From Epinephelus fuscoguttatus (lineage: Eukaryota > Chordata > Actinopteri > Perciformes > Serranidae): a stretch of DNA of 64,000 bases. Both the position numbers and the translations under genes were made by a program. The notes under the pieces are model-generated. The model had not been told where the DNA came from, searched no databases, and saw only the letters and a list, made by a program, of their open reading frames with translations. Below, piece after piece: positions 1 through 10,076 of the stretch; the stretch's first letter is position 1, and each line of letters starts with the position of its first letter. Where the stretch lies: positions 24,454,979 to 24,518,978 of the forward strand of contig NC_064762.1 in the NCBI RefSeq assembly GCF_011397635.1, read 5' to 3'.

Positions 1-470
1 AATCAGTTTGTAACGGCAGCAGTAAATATCTGCCCTTGTTGCCCTTTGTGTGCATGTTTTTAAACCACCATGCTAACTAAACGTGATGTGCTTGATGGTG
101 GTTTTGACTTCTGATGAAACATGAAAGCTCAGCACTGTCGTTAATGTTTAGCTTCCTTTTGTTATGGTCACAATGAAAATATTTACCTAGTAAAAGCTAA
201 TATTTCTCTGTATGACATGACCTTCTCTTTCTGCCAGCTGCTGTTGGTCAGCAGTGTATTTACTGTTTTTTCCACAAATGATTTCAGGCCAGTTGAAGGA
301 GTTAAACCTGTGACTTTCCACCTTTGTATGATTATCCAGGCTGCTTCTGTTTCTACTGTATTTCATGCACTTTGTGAGGTTTCCAAACAGAAATACTCCA
401 ACATCCAGCAGCTGACAGTGCTGTGTTCACATAGTTAATGGCTGAAGGTGGTTTCTGTGGGTAGCTGTGT
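1..470. other. No gene recognised (left edge)
   Basis: AT-rich non-coding sequence. Only short ORFs of about 70 codons are present and none shows a domain or codon pattern I recognise. It runs into the 295-bp repeat family at about 480. Confidence 0.5.
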
Positions 471-1015
471 AAACTGTGAAGGCAAAAGTTACATCCAACA
501 AATAAGGCTGAGGGCAACATGACAAAAACATATTCAGGTCTGAGTGTGAAGCCAGACATCAAAAATCACAAGAATGAACTCAAGTTAGGGTAAACTATAG
601 GAATACTGCAGCTTTTGAGAATATAAATGGCTCATAAGATGTGGTTAATGATGAACGGTCTATCCATCTGATCAACTATGTTGAGCACTAGACGGTCTGA
701 AACCACACTTTTGCCATTAATCTTCCAAAAATCTACACATTCCTCTTGTGGCAAACTCAGAAAATAAGCAACTTAAGAGGCAAAAGTTACATCCAACAAA
801 TAACGCTGAGGGCAAAATGACAAAAATATTTCATGTCTGAGTGTGACGCCAGACATCAAAAATCACAAGAATGAACTCAAGTTAGGGTAAACTATAGGAA
901 TACTGCAGCTTTTGAGAATATAAATGGCTCATAAGATGTGGTTAATGATGAACGCGTTCTCCATCTGATCAACTATGTTGAGCAGTACACGGACTGAAAC
1001 CATACCCAGATAGCA
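470..1015. repeat. 295-bp repeat family, two tandem copies
   Basis: The block beginning GGCAAAAGTTACATCCAACA occurs at about 481 and again at about 779, so the unit is about 298 bp. Each unit carries the same landmarks in the same order: a GAGGGCAA..ATGACAAAAA stretch, the segment AATCACAAGAATGAACTCAA, and CTCATAAGATGTGGTTAATG. Further copies lie at 11.6-12.0, 13.27-13.54 and 14.93-15.46 kb. No ORF runs through the unit. Confidence 0.85.
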
Positions 1016-1029
1016 AAACCTTTTGGCTT

Positions 1030-1490
1030 CTGTTTGACCCAAATTTGGCTTGTCATTTTGGCAAGGTTATGGCTGGGCTTCTGGGCCCTAAATGGCCCAA
1101 ATTAGGCAAGCCAAAATCACACCAAAAGGGAGCCAAACTTCACCCAAAACTAATTGTGGACTTCCAACATATAGCCATAATTGTCCCAGAAGAGCCTCAA
1201 ATTCCCACAATCCAGCCAAAAAGTAGCCAAAACGGACCCAAAGAGAGACCAAAAGGGGGCCAAAAGTAGATCAAAAGAAGGCCAAAAGGGGGCCAAAAGT
1301 AGGCCAAAAGAAGGCCAAAAGGGGGCCAAAATTCACCCAAAACTAATTGTGGACTTCCAAAATATAGCCATAATTGTCCCAGAAGAGCCCCAAATCCCCA
1401 CAACCCAGCCAAAAAGTAGCCAAAACTGACCCAAAAAGAGGCCAAAAGGAGGCCAAAATTCACCCAAAACTAATTGTAGACTTCCAGACT
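1030..1490. repeat. GCCAAAA-rich tandem duplication
   Basis: A segment of about 194 bp (1131-1245) is repeated at 1325-1437, with a third partial copy at 1453-1490. All share the string CACCCAAAACTAATTGT. Between them sit short runs of GGCCAAAAG-type units. Related GCCAAAA/GCCATAA sequence occurs at 11330-11610, so this is part of a dispersed family. ORFs on both strands are by-products of the low-complexity units. Confidence 0.75.
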
Positions 1491-1548
1491 GGCTGGGTGC
1501 TGGCTGGGTTCTGGCTGGGTCCTGGCTTGGTCCTGGCTAAGTCCTGGC
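1486..1548. repeat. 12-bp CTGG-rich minisatellite
   Basis: About five imperfect units of the form GGCTGGGTCCTG follow the GCCAAAA repeats directly, just beyond the 3' end of the DUF4806-type gene. Confidence 0.7.
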
Positions 1549-1579
1549 GCTTTCTCCTCCCGCTGTCTCTATCCCCAGC

Positions 1580-1659
1580 TCAGTAAAACCACTTTTTAAT
1601 TGCTTTTGCAATCTCATTATCAGTGGCTGAAGAGCAGGCGGGGTTTCTTCTCACAGCTT
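1580..1659 (-). CDS. DUF4806-type gene, exon 7 (last coding)
   Basis: The acceptor is CTTTTAG. It encodes EAVRRNPACSSATDNEIAKA and ends KKWFY followed by TGA at 1582-1580. The ending IKKWFY is close to the IKNFLR-type ending I remember for family members. Confidence 0.8.
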
Positions 1660-1764
1660 CTAAAAGTAACAGCATATACACAAAGACAAAACAAACAGAC
1701 TTACTAAATCTTCTATAACCTTGGAATGCTTCATTAAAAGCTGTAATACAGTTATTAAACTTAC

Positions 1765-1924
1765 CCACTACCACCGCTTTTAGATGAAGCCTTTCAAAGG
1801 CCCGCTTTCCATTTACACCACTCCAGGTTACTTTTAGAGCCAGATCATTTCTCATGGCTCGTTTGAGGATGCCCCAAACTGTGTCTTTCATAGTGGCACC
1901 CCCAGCAAGTCCTAGAGAGGTGAC
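1765..1924 (-). CDS. DUF4806-type gene, exon 6 (domain core)
   Basis: The acceptor is ATTTTCAG. It encodes the conserved core of DUF4806: GGATMKDTVWGILKRAMRND and then WSGVNGKRAFERLHLKAVVV. The donor GTAAGT at 1764 leaves phase 1. Confidence 0.85.
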
Positions 1925-2013
1925 CTGAAAATGGCGAAAGAGAATTACCTGCATTGATTTGCATTGAACTACCATTACATTACCCTAACCTAAACAAATC
2001 AAAGGCAGCTTAC

Positions 2014-2231
2014 CAATTCCTTTTTTAATCCAGGAAGAGACTGCAGGTCTCCTTCCAGGGCCATCAGCTGCTCAATATTGCAGAGGGGGAAATAAGAATA
2101 GTGCCTTTCCATGGTAGTTGACCCGTTTGTCATGCTGTGCATGGCTGCATGAAGGTCTTGCACCATCCTTATTATATTTTGCTGCTGCTCAATTATGATC
2201 TCTTGCTTCACCAGCAAGTCATGAAGCAAAG
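2014..2231 (-). CDS. DUF4806-type gene, exon 5
   Basis: The acceptor ATATTCAG is preceded by a pyrimidine tract. The exon encodes a probable coiled coil (QEIIIEQQQNIIRMVQDLH) and then FPLCNIEQLMALEGDLQS, the start of the DUF4806 domain. The donor is GTAAGC in phase 0. Confidence 0.8.
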
Positions 2232-2269
2232 CTGAATATGAGAGAAAAAAGCAAGAGAAAAGTTAGTTG

Positions 2270-2932
2270 TGTCTGGTCTGTGTATCTCTGTGTCTATTTT
2301 TGTCTCTGTCTGTGTGTGTCTGTGTGTCTGTCTGTCTCTGTCCATCTCTGTGTGTTTGTCTGTCTCTATCTGTGTCTGTGTGTGTCTGTCTGTCTGTGTC
2401 CATCTCTGTGTGTTTGTCCGTCTCTATCTGTGTCTGTGTGTGTCTGTCTGTCTGTCCATCTCTGTGTGTTTGTCTGTCTCTATCTGTGTCTGTGTGTGTG
2501 TGTGTCTGTCTGTCTCTGTCCATCTCTGTGTGTTTGTCTGTCTCTATCTGTGTCTGTGTGTGTCTGTCTGTCTGTCTCTGTCCATCTCTGTGTGTTTGTC
2601 TGTCTCTATCTGTGTCTGTTTCTGTCTGTCTGTCTGTCTGTCTCTGTCCATCTCTCTGTGTTTGTCTGTCTCTATCTGTTTCTGTCTGTCTGTCTGTCTG
2701 TCTCTGTCCATCTCTGTGTGTTTGTCTGTCTCTATCTGTGTCTGTTTCTGTCTGTCTGTCTGTCTCTGTCCATCTCTGTGTGTTTGTCTGTCTCTATCTG
2801 TGTCTGTGTGTATGTGTGTGTGTCTGTCTGTCTCTGTCCATCTCTGTGTGTTTGTCTGTCTCTATCTGTGTCTGTTTCTGTCTGTCTGTCTGTATCTGTC
2901 CATCTCTCTGTGTTTGTCTGTCTCTATCTGTT

Positions 2933-2969
<37 letters not shown>

Positions 2970-3768
2970 GTCCATCTCTGTGTGTTTGTCTGTCTCTATC
3001 TGTGTCTGTGTGTGTCTGTCTGTCTGTCTCTGTCCAACTCTGTGTGTTTGTCTGTCTCTATCTGTGTCTGTGTGTGTGTGTCTGTCTTTCTCTGTCCATC
3101 TCTGTGTGTTTGTCTGTCTCTATCTGTGTCTGTGTGTGTGTGTCTGTCTGTCTCTGTCCATCTCTGTGTGTTTGTCTGTCTCTATCTGTGTCTGTTTCTG
3201 TCTGTCTCTGTCCATCTCTCTGTGTTTGTCTGTCTCTATCTGTTTCTGTCTGTCTGTCTCTGTCCATCTCTGTGTGTTTGTCTGTCTCTATCTGTGTCTG
3301 TTTCTGTCTGTCTGTCTGTCTGTCTCTGTCCATCTCTGTGTGTTTGTCTGTCTCTATCTGTGTCTGTCTGTGTGTGTGTGTGTCTGTCTGTCTGTCTCTG
3401 TCCATCTGTGTGTTTTTGTCTGTCTCTATCTGTGTCTGTTTCTGTCTGTCTGTCTGTCTCTGTCCATCTCTGTGTGTTTGTCTGTCTCTATCTGTGTCTG
3501 TTTCTGTCTGTCTGTCTGTCTGTCTCTGTCCATCTCTGTGTGTTTGTCTGTCTCTATCTGTGTCTGTTTCTGTCTGTCTGTCTGTCTGTCTCTGTCCATC
3601 TCTGTGTGTTTGTCTGTCTCTATCTGTGTCTGTCTGTGTGTGTGTGTGTCTGTCTGTCTGTCTCTGTCCATCTGTGTGTTTTTGTCTGTCTCTATCTGTG
3701 TCTGTTTCTGTCTGTCTGTCTGTCTCTGTCCATCTCTGTGTGTTTGTCTGTCTCTATCTGTGTCTGTT

Positions 3769-3805
<37 letters not shown>

Positions 3806-4292
3806 GTCCATCGCTGTGTGTTTGTCTGTCTCTATCTGTGTCTGTGTGTGTGTGTGTGTGTCTGTCTGTCTCTGTCCATCTGTGTGTTTTTGTCTGTCTC
3901 TATCTGTGTCTGTTTCTGTCTGTCTGTCTGTCTGTCTCTGTCCATCTCTCTGTGTTTGTCTGTCTCTATCTGTTTCTGTCTGTCTGTCTCTGTCCATCTC
4001 TGTGTGTTTGTCTGTCTCTATCTGTGTCTGTTTCTGTCTGTCTGTCTGTCTCTGTCCATCTCTGTGTGTTTGTCTGTCTCTATCTGTGTCTGTGTGTGTG
4101 TGTCTGTCTGTCTGTCTCTGTCCATCTGTGTGTTTTTGTCTGTCTCTATCTGTGTCTGTTTCTGTCTGTCTGTCTGTCTCTGTCCATCTCTGTGTGTTTG
4201 TCTGTCTCTATCTGTGTCTGTTTCTGTCTGTCTGTCTGTCTGTCTGTCTGTGTCCATCTCTGTGTGTTTGTCTGTCTCTATCTGTGTCTGTT

Positions 4293-4325
<33 letters not shown>

Positions 4326-4789
4326 GTCCATCTCTGTGTGTTTGTCTGTCTCTATCTGTGTCTGTTTCTGTCTCTGTCTGTCTGTCTCTGTCCATCTCTG
4401 TGTGTTTGTCTGTCTCTATCTGTGTCTGTTTCTGTCTGTCTGTCTGTCTCTGTCCATCTCTGTGTGTTTGTCTGTCTCTATCTGTGTCTGTTTCTGTCTG
4501 TCTCTGTCCATCTGTGTGCGTTTGTCTGTCTCTATCTGTGTCTGTTTCTGTCTGTCTGTCTCTGTCCATCTCTGTGTGTTTGTCTGTCTCTATCTGTGTC
4601 TGTTTCTGTCTGTCTGTCTGTCTGTCTGTCTCTGTGTGTTTGTCTGTCTCTACTGTCTCTATCTGTGTCTGTTTCTGTCTGTCTGTCTCTGTCCATCTCT
4701 GTGTGTTTGTCTGTCTCTATCTGTGTCTGTCTGTCTGTCTGTCTGTCTGTCCATCTCTGTGTGTTTGTCTGTCTCTACTGTCTCTATCT

Positions 4790-4832
<43 letters not shown>

Positions 4833-5262
4833 TGTCTGTCTGTCTGTCTGTTTGTCTCTGTCCATCTCTGTGTGTTTGTCTGTCTCTATCTGTGTCTGTG
4901 TGTGTGTGTGTCGGTCTGTCTCTGTCCATCTCTGTGTGTTTGTCTGTCTCTATCTGTCTGTGTGTGTCTGTCTGTCTGTCTCTGTCCATCTCTGTGTGTT
5001 TGTCTGTCTCTATCTGTGTCTGTTTCTGTCTGTCTGTCTTTGTCCATCTCTGTTTGTTTGTCTGTCTCTATCTGTGTCTGTCTGTCTGTCTGTCTTTGTC
5101 CATCTCTGTTTGTTTGTCTGTCTCTATCTGTGTCTGTTTCTGTCTGTCTGTCTCAGTCCATCTCTGTGTGTTTGTCTGTCTCTATCTGTGTCTGTGTGTG
5201 TGTGTCTGTCTGTCTGTCTCTGTCCATCTCTGTGTCTGTCTGTCTGTCTATCAATCAATCAA
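2270..5262. repeat. Long TCTG/TGTC minisatellite filling intron 4
   Basis: About 45 units of roughly 65 bp, each with the core TCCATCTCTGTGTGTTTGTC followed by TCTATCTGTGTCTG and a variable run of TCTG. On the plus strand A occurs almost only in CCATC and CTATC. Units differ mainly in the number of TCTG and TG steps. All three plus frames are open for about 1000 codons because the units contain no stop. The array lies wholly inside the 3.07-kb intron 4 (2232-5305). Confidence 0.95.
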
Positions 5263-5305
5263 ATAATATGTAAGAAGTAGAGCCTGGAAAAATGGTAATT
5301 CTTAC

Positions 5306-5510
5306 ATCCACACATCTGACTGCAGACAGTTGAATTTTTGAGTCGTTGCCTCGATGAGAGGTCTTGCTGCTCCCAGATTGGAGCTGCCTGGGTTTCAGGG
5401 CACACCCTCACAGCCTGGCCTTGATGACCTGGGGTGTTTGCTGGCTGAGGCTCGATATAATTTGCCACCTCAATGGCCTGGCGAAGTGATGACTCGAGGG
5501 GGGTGATATA
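5306..5510 (-). CDS. DUF4806-type gene, exon 4
   Basis: The acceptor is CATGCCTAG at 5511. The exon encodes 68 residues and one base, including LRQAIEVANYIEPQP and a Gln-rich stretch ending SQMCG. Donor GTAAGA at 5305 (phase 1) fits exon 5 exactly. It is assigned by phase and splice signals rather than by a known motif. Confidence 0.65.
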
Positions 5511-5557
5511 CTAGGCATGGGGTATAAAAGATATTCAGTCATGATTTAAATCCTTAA

Positions 5558-6180
5558 AGCCCCTGCAAGGAACTTTTAACTGGATTTGAAAAAGTCTCTC
5601 ACTTCTGCTGATGTCTCTATGTCACCTACAACAACAAATGAGCCCATCGGTTGGAAGATAAGATATTTCTAAATAGTCTAATTCTATACTTTCGGGATGC
5701 AGTGGACGGGTCAGACCACTGACGAAACGATTTACAGCACTCAGACCAGAGACGGCACACGCGTTTTTTTCTCTTTATTTTGCACTGGAAATGCGCATAT
5801 TACTTGTCACTATACAAACGGTGCACAACTTCTTGCAGGAGACTCCTGCAGACTACCGTGTCGTGCCACAGCTACAGCCACGGAGTGTGAAGCTTCTCCG
5901 CACCGGAGACAGCCAGGCGGAACAGCTCTGTCTCACTAACCTCAGCGGTCCTGGTGCTCCACGTCTGTCTCACACTCCGCGACGGGCTGACCGAGACTCG
6001 GTTTGGATTTTAAATACATTTCCAAAGTAATTTGCCTAAAACTGCTCACAAAAAAGTTTCTGGAGCCCTGACTCGCGAGCCAGATAAGTGTCTGTACGAC
6101 AATACGCGCTAGAACTCATGGGAAATGCAGTCTTCATTCCGGCAAAATGCTTTTGCTTTTGAAAGTTTCTTGCAGGGGCT
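5558..6180. mobile_element. TTAA-flanked MITE in intron 3 of the DUF4806-type gene
   Basis: Terminal inverted repeats AGCCCCTGCAAGGAACTTTT (left) and its near-complement AAAGTTTCTTGCAGGGGCT (right) bound a 623-bp insert. TTAA directly flanks both ends (5554-5557 and 6181-6184). A TTAA duplication is typical of piggyBac-type target sites. The interior is CpG-rich with no ORF long enough for a transposase. Confidence 0.8.
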
Positions 6181-6283
6181 TTAAATATGACTTATTTGGA
6201 CATCTGAATTACTTCTCATTTCACATAGATCTGAAAAATAATTGTAACACCAAGAATTGAAATTGTGAGATTTACACTTCTAC

Positions 6284-6470
6284 CTGATATTCTGAAATCT
6301 TGGTAGCTCTTCCATCTGATGAGCCCTGGGTGAGTGCAATACACTTCGTTGTATCATTGGATGGGCGTATCACGTATCTTTGGAATGACTTGGGGGCTTT
6401 CGGAAGTGCCCTCTTTTTTGGGACAAAGGTATCCTCCTCACTTTCATACATATCCATATGCCTAGTTGGC
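6284..6470 (-). CDS. DUF4806-type gene, exon 3
   Basis: The acceptor is TCTCCAAAG. The exon encodes 62 residues, acidic at first (MYESEEDTF) then basic (PKKRALPKAPKSF), and ends at Gln with donor GTAGAA in phase 0. I see no known domain in this linker. Confidence 0.75.
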
Positions 6471-6792
6471 CTTTGGAGACAAACAAGCAATAAATACAAC
6501 AGAGGACAAAGAAGTAAGTTTAAACAAGTACACAGCTTACATAAGATGTTTGAACAACAAAGTATGTGGCATGCTCATTGCTTTGGCAAAGTAATCATTG
6601 ACTGTGTATCCAATATTTCATATTTCTGTAATTAGGCTTCCCATAAAATAAGACATCAACAACCAACAATTTAACATGTATAAATTACCTTGAGATGGAA
6701 GGATATGTGCAATAAATGGGAGAAAAGTGCAGTGCAGAGATGTTGCAGTAACACTAAAACACTTAGAACATTTAGATTCCCAAAATTCTTAC

Positions 6793-6898
6793 TTGATCTT
6801 TCTTTTTGGTGGCCTTCCAGAGTCAGCCTCAGCATCTGATTGAAGATCAGTTTGCTGCTCTGCAAGTGGCAGCATTCTCCTTGCCTCATGATAATCAA
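6793..6898 (-). CDS. DUF4806-type gene, exon 2
   Basis: The acceptor is AAACAG. The exon reads DYHEARRMLPLAEQQTDLQS followed by a basic GRPPKRK stretch that could be a nuclear localisation signal. The donor is GTAAGA at 6792, leaving phase 2 to match exon 3. Confidence 0.8.
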
Positions 6899-6981
6899 CT
6901 GTTTATAACAGAGCTCAGTTTTAATATTATGTCACTACCTTATCACTAATCAGTTTATCACAGAAGTATATTTACGCATAC

Positions 6982-7178
6982 CTGCTGTGTATAACACCCG
7001 CACATTGTACAGGGCCCAGGTGGGATCAGGTTCCTGCTGATTTTTGATGGCCCTCTGTACACCCTCTCTTTTGTAAGGGGGCTACTGGCAGACACCATCA
7101 TTAACCCACAAGGCCGGCACCACCTCTACCTCCGCTGTTTCCTCAAAGCTGACGATATGATACATTTGATAGGCTTTT
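6982..7178 (-). CDS. DUF4806-type gene, exon 1 (first coding)
   Basis: A polypyrimidine tract and CTGCAG acceptor end at 7179, and the ATG is at 7165-7163. The exon encodes residues 1-61 with the family N-terminal motif MYHIVSF. The in-frame TAG at 7084-7082 falls between DGVCQ and PPYK. Donor GTATGC begins at 6981 (phase 1). Confidence 0.8.
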
Positions 7179-7199
7179 CTGCAGTTAAGAAAAAAAACT

Positions 7200-7880
7200 G
7201 TCATTAACCTGTGTAATCCCTTCTGGAGAGGGGGCTTAAGTCTTCAGTAAATCTATCTCCTCACCTCCCTGTTGCCGTCAGGCACTGGTAAGGTGAAGCT
7301 TGGCACTGGTGACCCCAGCCATGTCAAAACCTGTGGGCCTCCAGATACACCCTCCAGAGAGCCCTCCCTGATAACCAGGCTGAAGTATAATCTATAATCT
7401 ATGCACACCCCTGAGGATTAACACCCATCATCTGGCGCTGCGTGTTCAGCTCCTCCAGATTCAGTATGGCTCACCTCTGGGGCACACCATGGACTTTCTC
7501 GTACTGCTTAATAGCAAGGACTACCAGCACTTGATATCCAACTGCAGCATATGGTACAACAATAACTCCCTCTACTTCAGCATCTCATAAACACAACACA
7601 ACACAACACTAAGATAACAGTTGTAACACAGGGAACTGCTCATAAACTTTGTTGCAACACACACATCACACCATCATCAAAGGAGAAATTTATAGAAAGA
7701 AGCATATAGTTGAGGCCAGTATTCTCTCCTCTGGTCATATCTACGAGTCCACTTCACTAAGAGCTTTGTCCCTTCTGCTCTGAAGTTTAATGTTTGTTGA
7801 ACTATCTTGTGCACCAATCTGTGAAAATGATTTTCCTCTGTGAGGAAAATAAACTACCTTACCTACTGAAACCTTGGGGT
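7200..7880. other. Spacer between the two transposon-type genes
   Basis: No recognised gene. On the plus strand about 7430-7590 reads open for roughly 50 codons ending in TCATAA, but no family is recognised. An (ACAAC)-like stretch lies near 7590-7610. The 5' UTR of the DUF4806-type gene and the 3' UTR of the transposase ORF should lie here. Confidence 0.4.
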
Positions 7881-7889
7881 TTAAACAGA

Positions 7890-9857
7890 TTAATCAAGGT
7901 GTAGTAGAGGGAAAACAACAAAGATGTCCCTAGTCTCAAGTGGAATCCTAATATATTTTCTCACATTTCTGTCAAGCCTTGCACATTTTAAGTCTGATGA
8001 CAGACCTGAAACAACAAGGATGCCAAAGTCAGAAGAGTCTTTAGGATACGTGAAGAAAATCTCCTTTTTGGTGTACTCCTTATACACTACATGATAAAAC
8101 CCCTCATGCAGAAGTATATTTTGTACCAAAGCAACAGCACTGTTAATTCTAATGCAGTTATCACCACATGAAGTTGTGATAGTCACACCATCAATCAATA
8201 AATACTTAAACTGTTTTATAGTGTCCATTAAATGAGGCACAGGTCCTTCTCTGTGCTGCCCCTTTGCTAAAGTTTTCTGTTTCTCAGTTATGGTTTCAGC
8301 ATTGGTGCTGTCCATTTCTGAGACACGTCGGATGATCTGAGTCAAAGGACTGTGTGGTTTCCTGACCATTCTCTTTAATTTATACAGATAATTTTCAAAA
8401 GGAAATCCAGATATGAGATCTAAGTGACCATGAACCTTAACGTCTTCACTGAGGTGGACTAAACCATGAACGTTGTACACAACAAACTGAGCGCCATATA
8501 ACTGACTGAAGTGGTCCACAAATGAGCACAGTAAAGCCCTAGCAAAGTCATTCATCACTAAACATAATGATGGGCTAGCTAAGATGTGAATGGCAACTGA
8601 AAGTAGCATGAAGTTCTTGTAGACCTCCTCAGCCAAAACACCCCTTAAAACAACTGGACCTGTGTATAACAGAAACTGTCTCAGTTCAGTTGCTTTCCAC
8701 CTCAGTCTCTCCTGAAGCGCTCTTGGCTTCCTGGCAAACTCAGCTGGTACAAAGGGTTTCAAACTGATCAGTTTTTCCGATATGACACTGCACTGACCAG
8801 CAGATATGCGGCAACATAGAGGTCCAGCAGTTCCCATCCATAGATCTAAAAGCTTGCGTACTACACCAAGACATACCAAATGCATGTAGTCATGGGGGAA
8901 ACAGCTCACCATGCCAATATTCCATTCAGTAAAAGGTGAGTGCCCCACATGATGATCTTCATCACTACATGATTTGAAAAGCTCATCAGTCCTAGGAGCA
9001 GCATGCATATCTGGGAAGGTCATACGGTGGTTCACGTAAAGACCTGACTGACTACATTTGTCACATCCAGAATACCCTGTGTGAGACTTGATGGCTTTAA
9101 TGTAAGATCTAGCTGGAGCATCACATACAACTGAACTCACTTACACAAAAAAGGTCTTTGCACCAATGAGAAATCCATCTTTCAACTGTTTAAGCTCATT
9201 TACAAGAGCACGCAGGTACTCAGGCAAAGAAGGTGGTTTAGATACACCACAGAACAATGCAATCAGTACAGGTCTTTTCACACATTGTAACATGCCCAAG
9301 ATGGGCCAGAATTGCACAGAGGAGCTTTTAAAAAGTGGTAGACCATCAATGTTCAGCTGTAATTTGAACACGCGTCTATCTTGGACTTTGCATGACATTT
9401 GCTCAAAAGTTTTCCTAAGTGCATTCATGACACCAAAATAGTGAAAAGAGCCACCTGCTAAATTTTCCACCACATACTGTGTCTTAGTTTTCAGCAAAGA
9501 CCGACCATCCTTTGGGAGGCTAGGATGGTAAACCCTGAGAATGGACAGCAGCGCTGAAAGAGCCACTAAAGAGACACCATACTTAATGGCCCAGTCTGAT
9601 AACACAGATGCCAAGCTGGGATGATAATCTCTGTCATCATCAGAACTCTCATCACTTTCCACTTCACTGCTTAAATTGTCCTCCTCAGACATGTCCATAT
9701 CACAATGAGAACTGTCAGCTGTACAGTTTGCCACATCATTGTCCTGAGCTAGCTCTATCCCAGAATTCACAGGCATTTCATTTTCCAAGGAGCGAAGCAT
9801 AACATCGACTCTTTTCAGGGCCCTCTTGCGAATGTTACATGCATCACTGTATGCCAT
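7890..9857 (-). pseudogene. Tnp2/CACTA-like transposase ORF with one in-frame stop
   Basis: A 655-codon reading frame from ATG at 9857 to the stop at 7890, interrupted only by TAA at 9143-9141. The N-terminal part (238 aa) has an acidic Ser/Asp/Glu tract at about residues 50-80, then NIDGLPLFKSSSVQFWPILG. The second part (416 aa) has DAPARSYIKAIKSHTGYSGC with CDKC (a possible zinc site), HDYMHLVCLGVVRKLL, and VHGLVHLSEDVKVHG. This order of DG-PF--WPIL, DAPA--GCxxC and MH blocks recalls Transposase_21 (Tnp2) and DUF4218 of EnSpm/CACTA elements. The assignment is by remembered motif layout only. An acceptor (TTTTTTGTTTTCAG, ending at 9864) just before the ATG suggests a spliced 5' leader. It is on the same strand as the DUF4806-type gene and upstream of it. 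Confidence 0.65.
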
Positions 9858-9862
9858 TTTGC

Positions 9863-9876
9863 ACTGAAAACAAAAA
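9863..9876 (-). promoter_or_regulatory. Splice acceptor 8 bases before the transposase ATG
   Basis: The minus strand reads TTTTTTGTTTTCAG and then TGCAAAATGG, a textbook pyrimidine tract plus AG. It implies an untranslated upstream exon. A possible donor (CAG|GTGACT, minus strand) lies at about 10712. Confidence 0.55.
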
Positions 9877-9965
9877 AGGAAAATAAAGGGAAACCATAAT
9901 TAGTTTTATTGAAGAAAAAACAGACAAATACAAAAATATTAATGCCAAACAATGCCAAAAAGTAG

Positions 9966-10076
9966 TACGGAGCCCCAGACATGACACGGGGGAAAAAATG
10001 AATAAATTGTGGCCACAAATTAGTATTTCGTGGGGACGAAATACTAATTCGTTAATGTCATGTCTGGGGCTCCGTA
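9966..10076. repeat. Nested palindrome upstream of the transposase ORF
   Basis: The outer arms TACGGAGCCCCAGACATGAC (9966-9985) and their exact complement (10057-10076) enclose inner arms AATTAGTATTTCGT (10018-10031) and ACGAAATACTAATT (10036-10049) around a GGGG loop. It can fold as a hairpin inside a hairpin. Its function is unknown. Confidence 0.85.

Larger units (their letters stand above)
1580..7165 (-). pseudogene. DUF4806-type transposon-associated gene, 7 exons, one nonsense codon
   Basis: Coding exons on the minus strand are 7165-6982, 6898-6793, 6470-6284, 5510-5306, 2231-2014, 1924-1765 and 1659-1580. All junctions are GT-AG and every phase matches, giving 379 codons plus TGA. The N-terminus (MYHIVSFEETAEVEVVP, then PPYK, then YNVRVLYTA) and the C-terminal block (GGATMKDTVWGILKR, WSGVNGKRAF) resemble DUF4806 proteins, which I know from many fish and insect transposon-linked loci. 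Their molecular function is not established. Codon 28 is TAG (7084-7082) where relatives, as I remember them, have Trp before PPYK. An acceptor at 7179 implies an upstream 5' UTR exon. Intron 4 is nearly all minisatellite. The gene could be a recent pseudogene, a polymorphic null, a sequencing error, or one that starts at a later codon. Confidence 0.8.

Noticed and set aside
1045..1463. Lys/Pro/Gln-rich ORFs on both strands
   Set aside because: They arise from GCCAAAA-type tandem units with no domain or splice support.
2270..5262. CRISPR-like repeat/spacer appearance
   Set aside because: Units are contiguous and all variation is in TCTG/TG number; there are no unique spacers, and the genome is vertebrate.
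2238..5280. Three overlapping plus-strand ORFs of about 1000 codons (Cys/Ser/Val/Leu-rich) and minus-strand Asp/Arg/Gln/Thr-rich ORFs
   Set aside because: Pure translation of the TCTG minisatellite. All frames are open only because the unit lacks stops, and the array is intronic to the minus-strand gene.
7430..7590. Plus-strand open stretch ending in TCATAA between the two transposon-type genes
   Set aside because: Only about 50 codons, with no recognised family and no clear splice acceptor.
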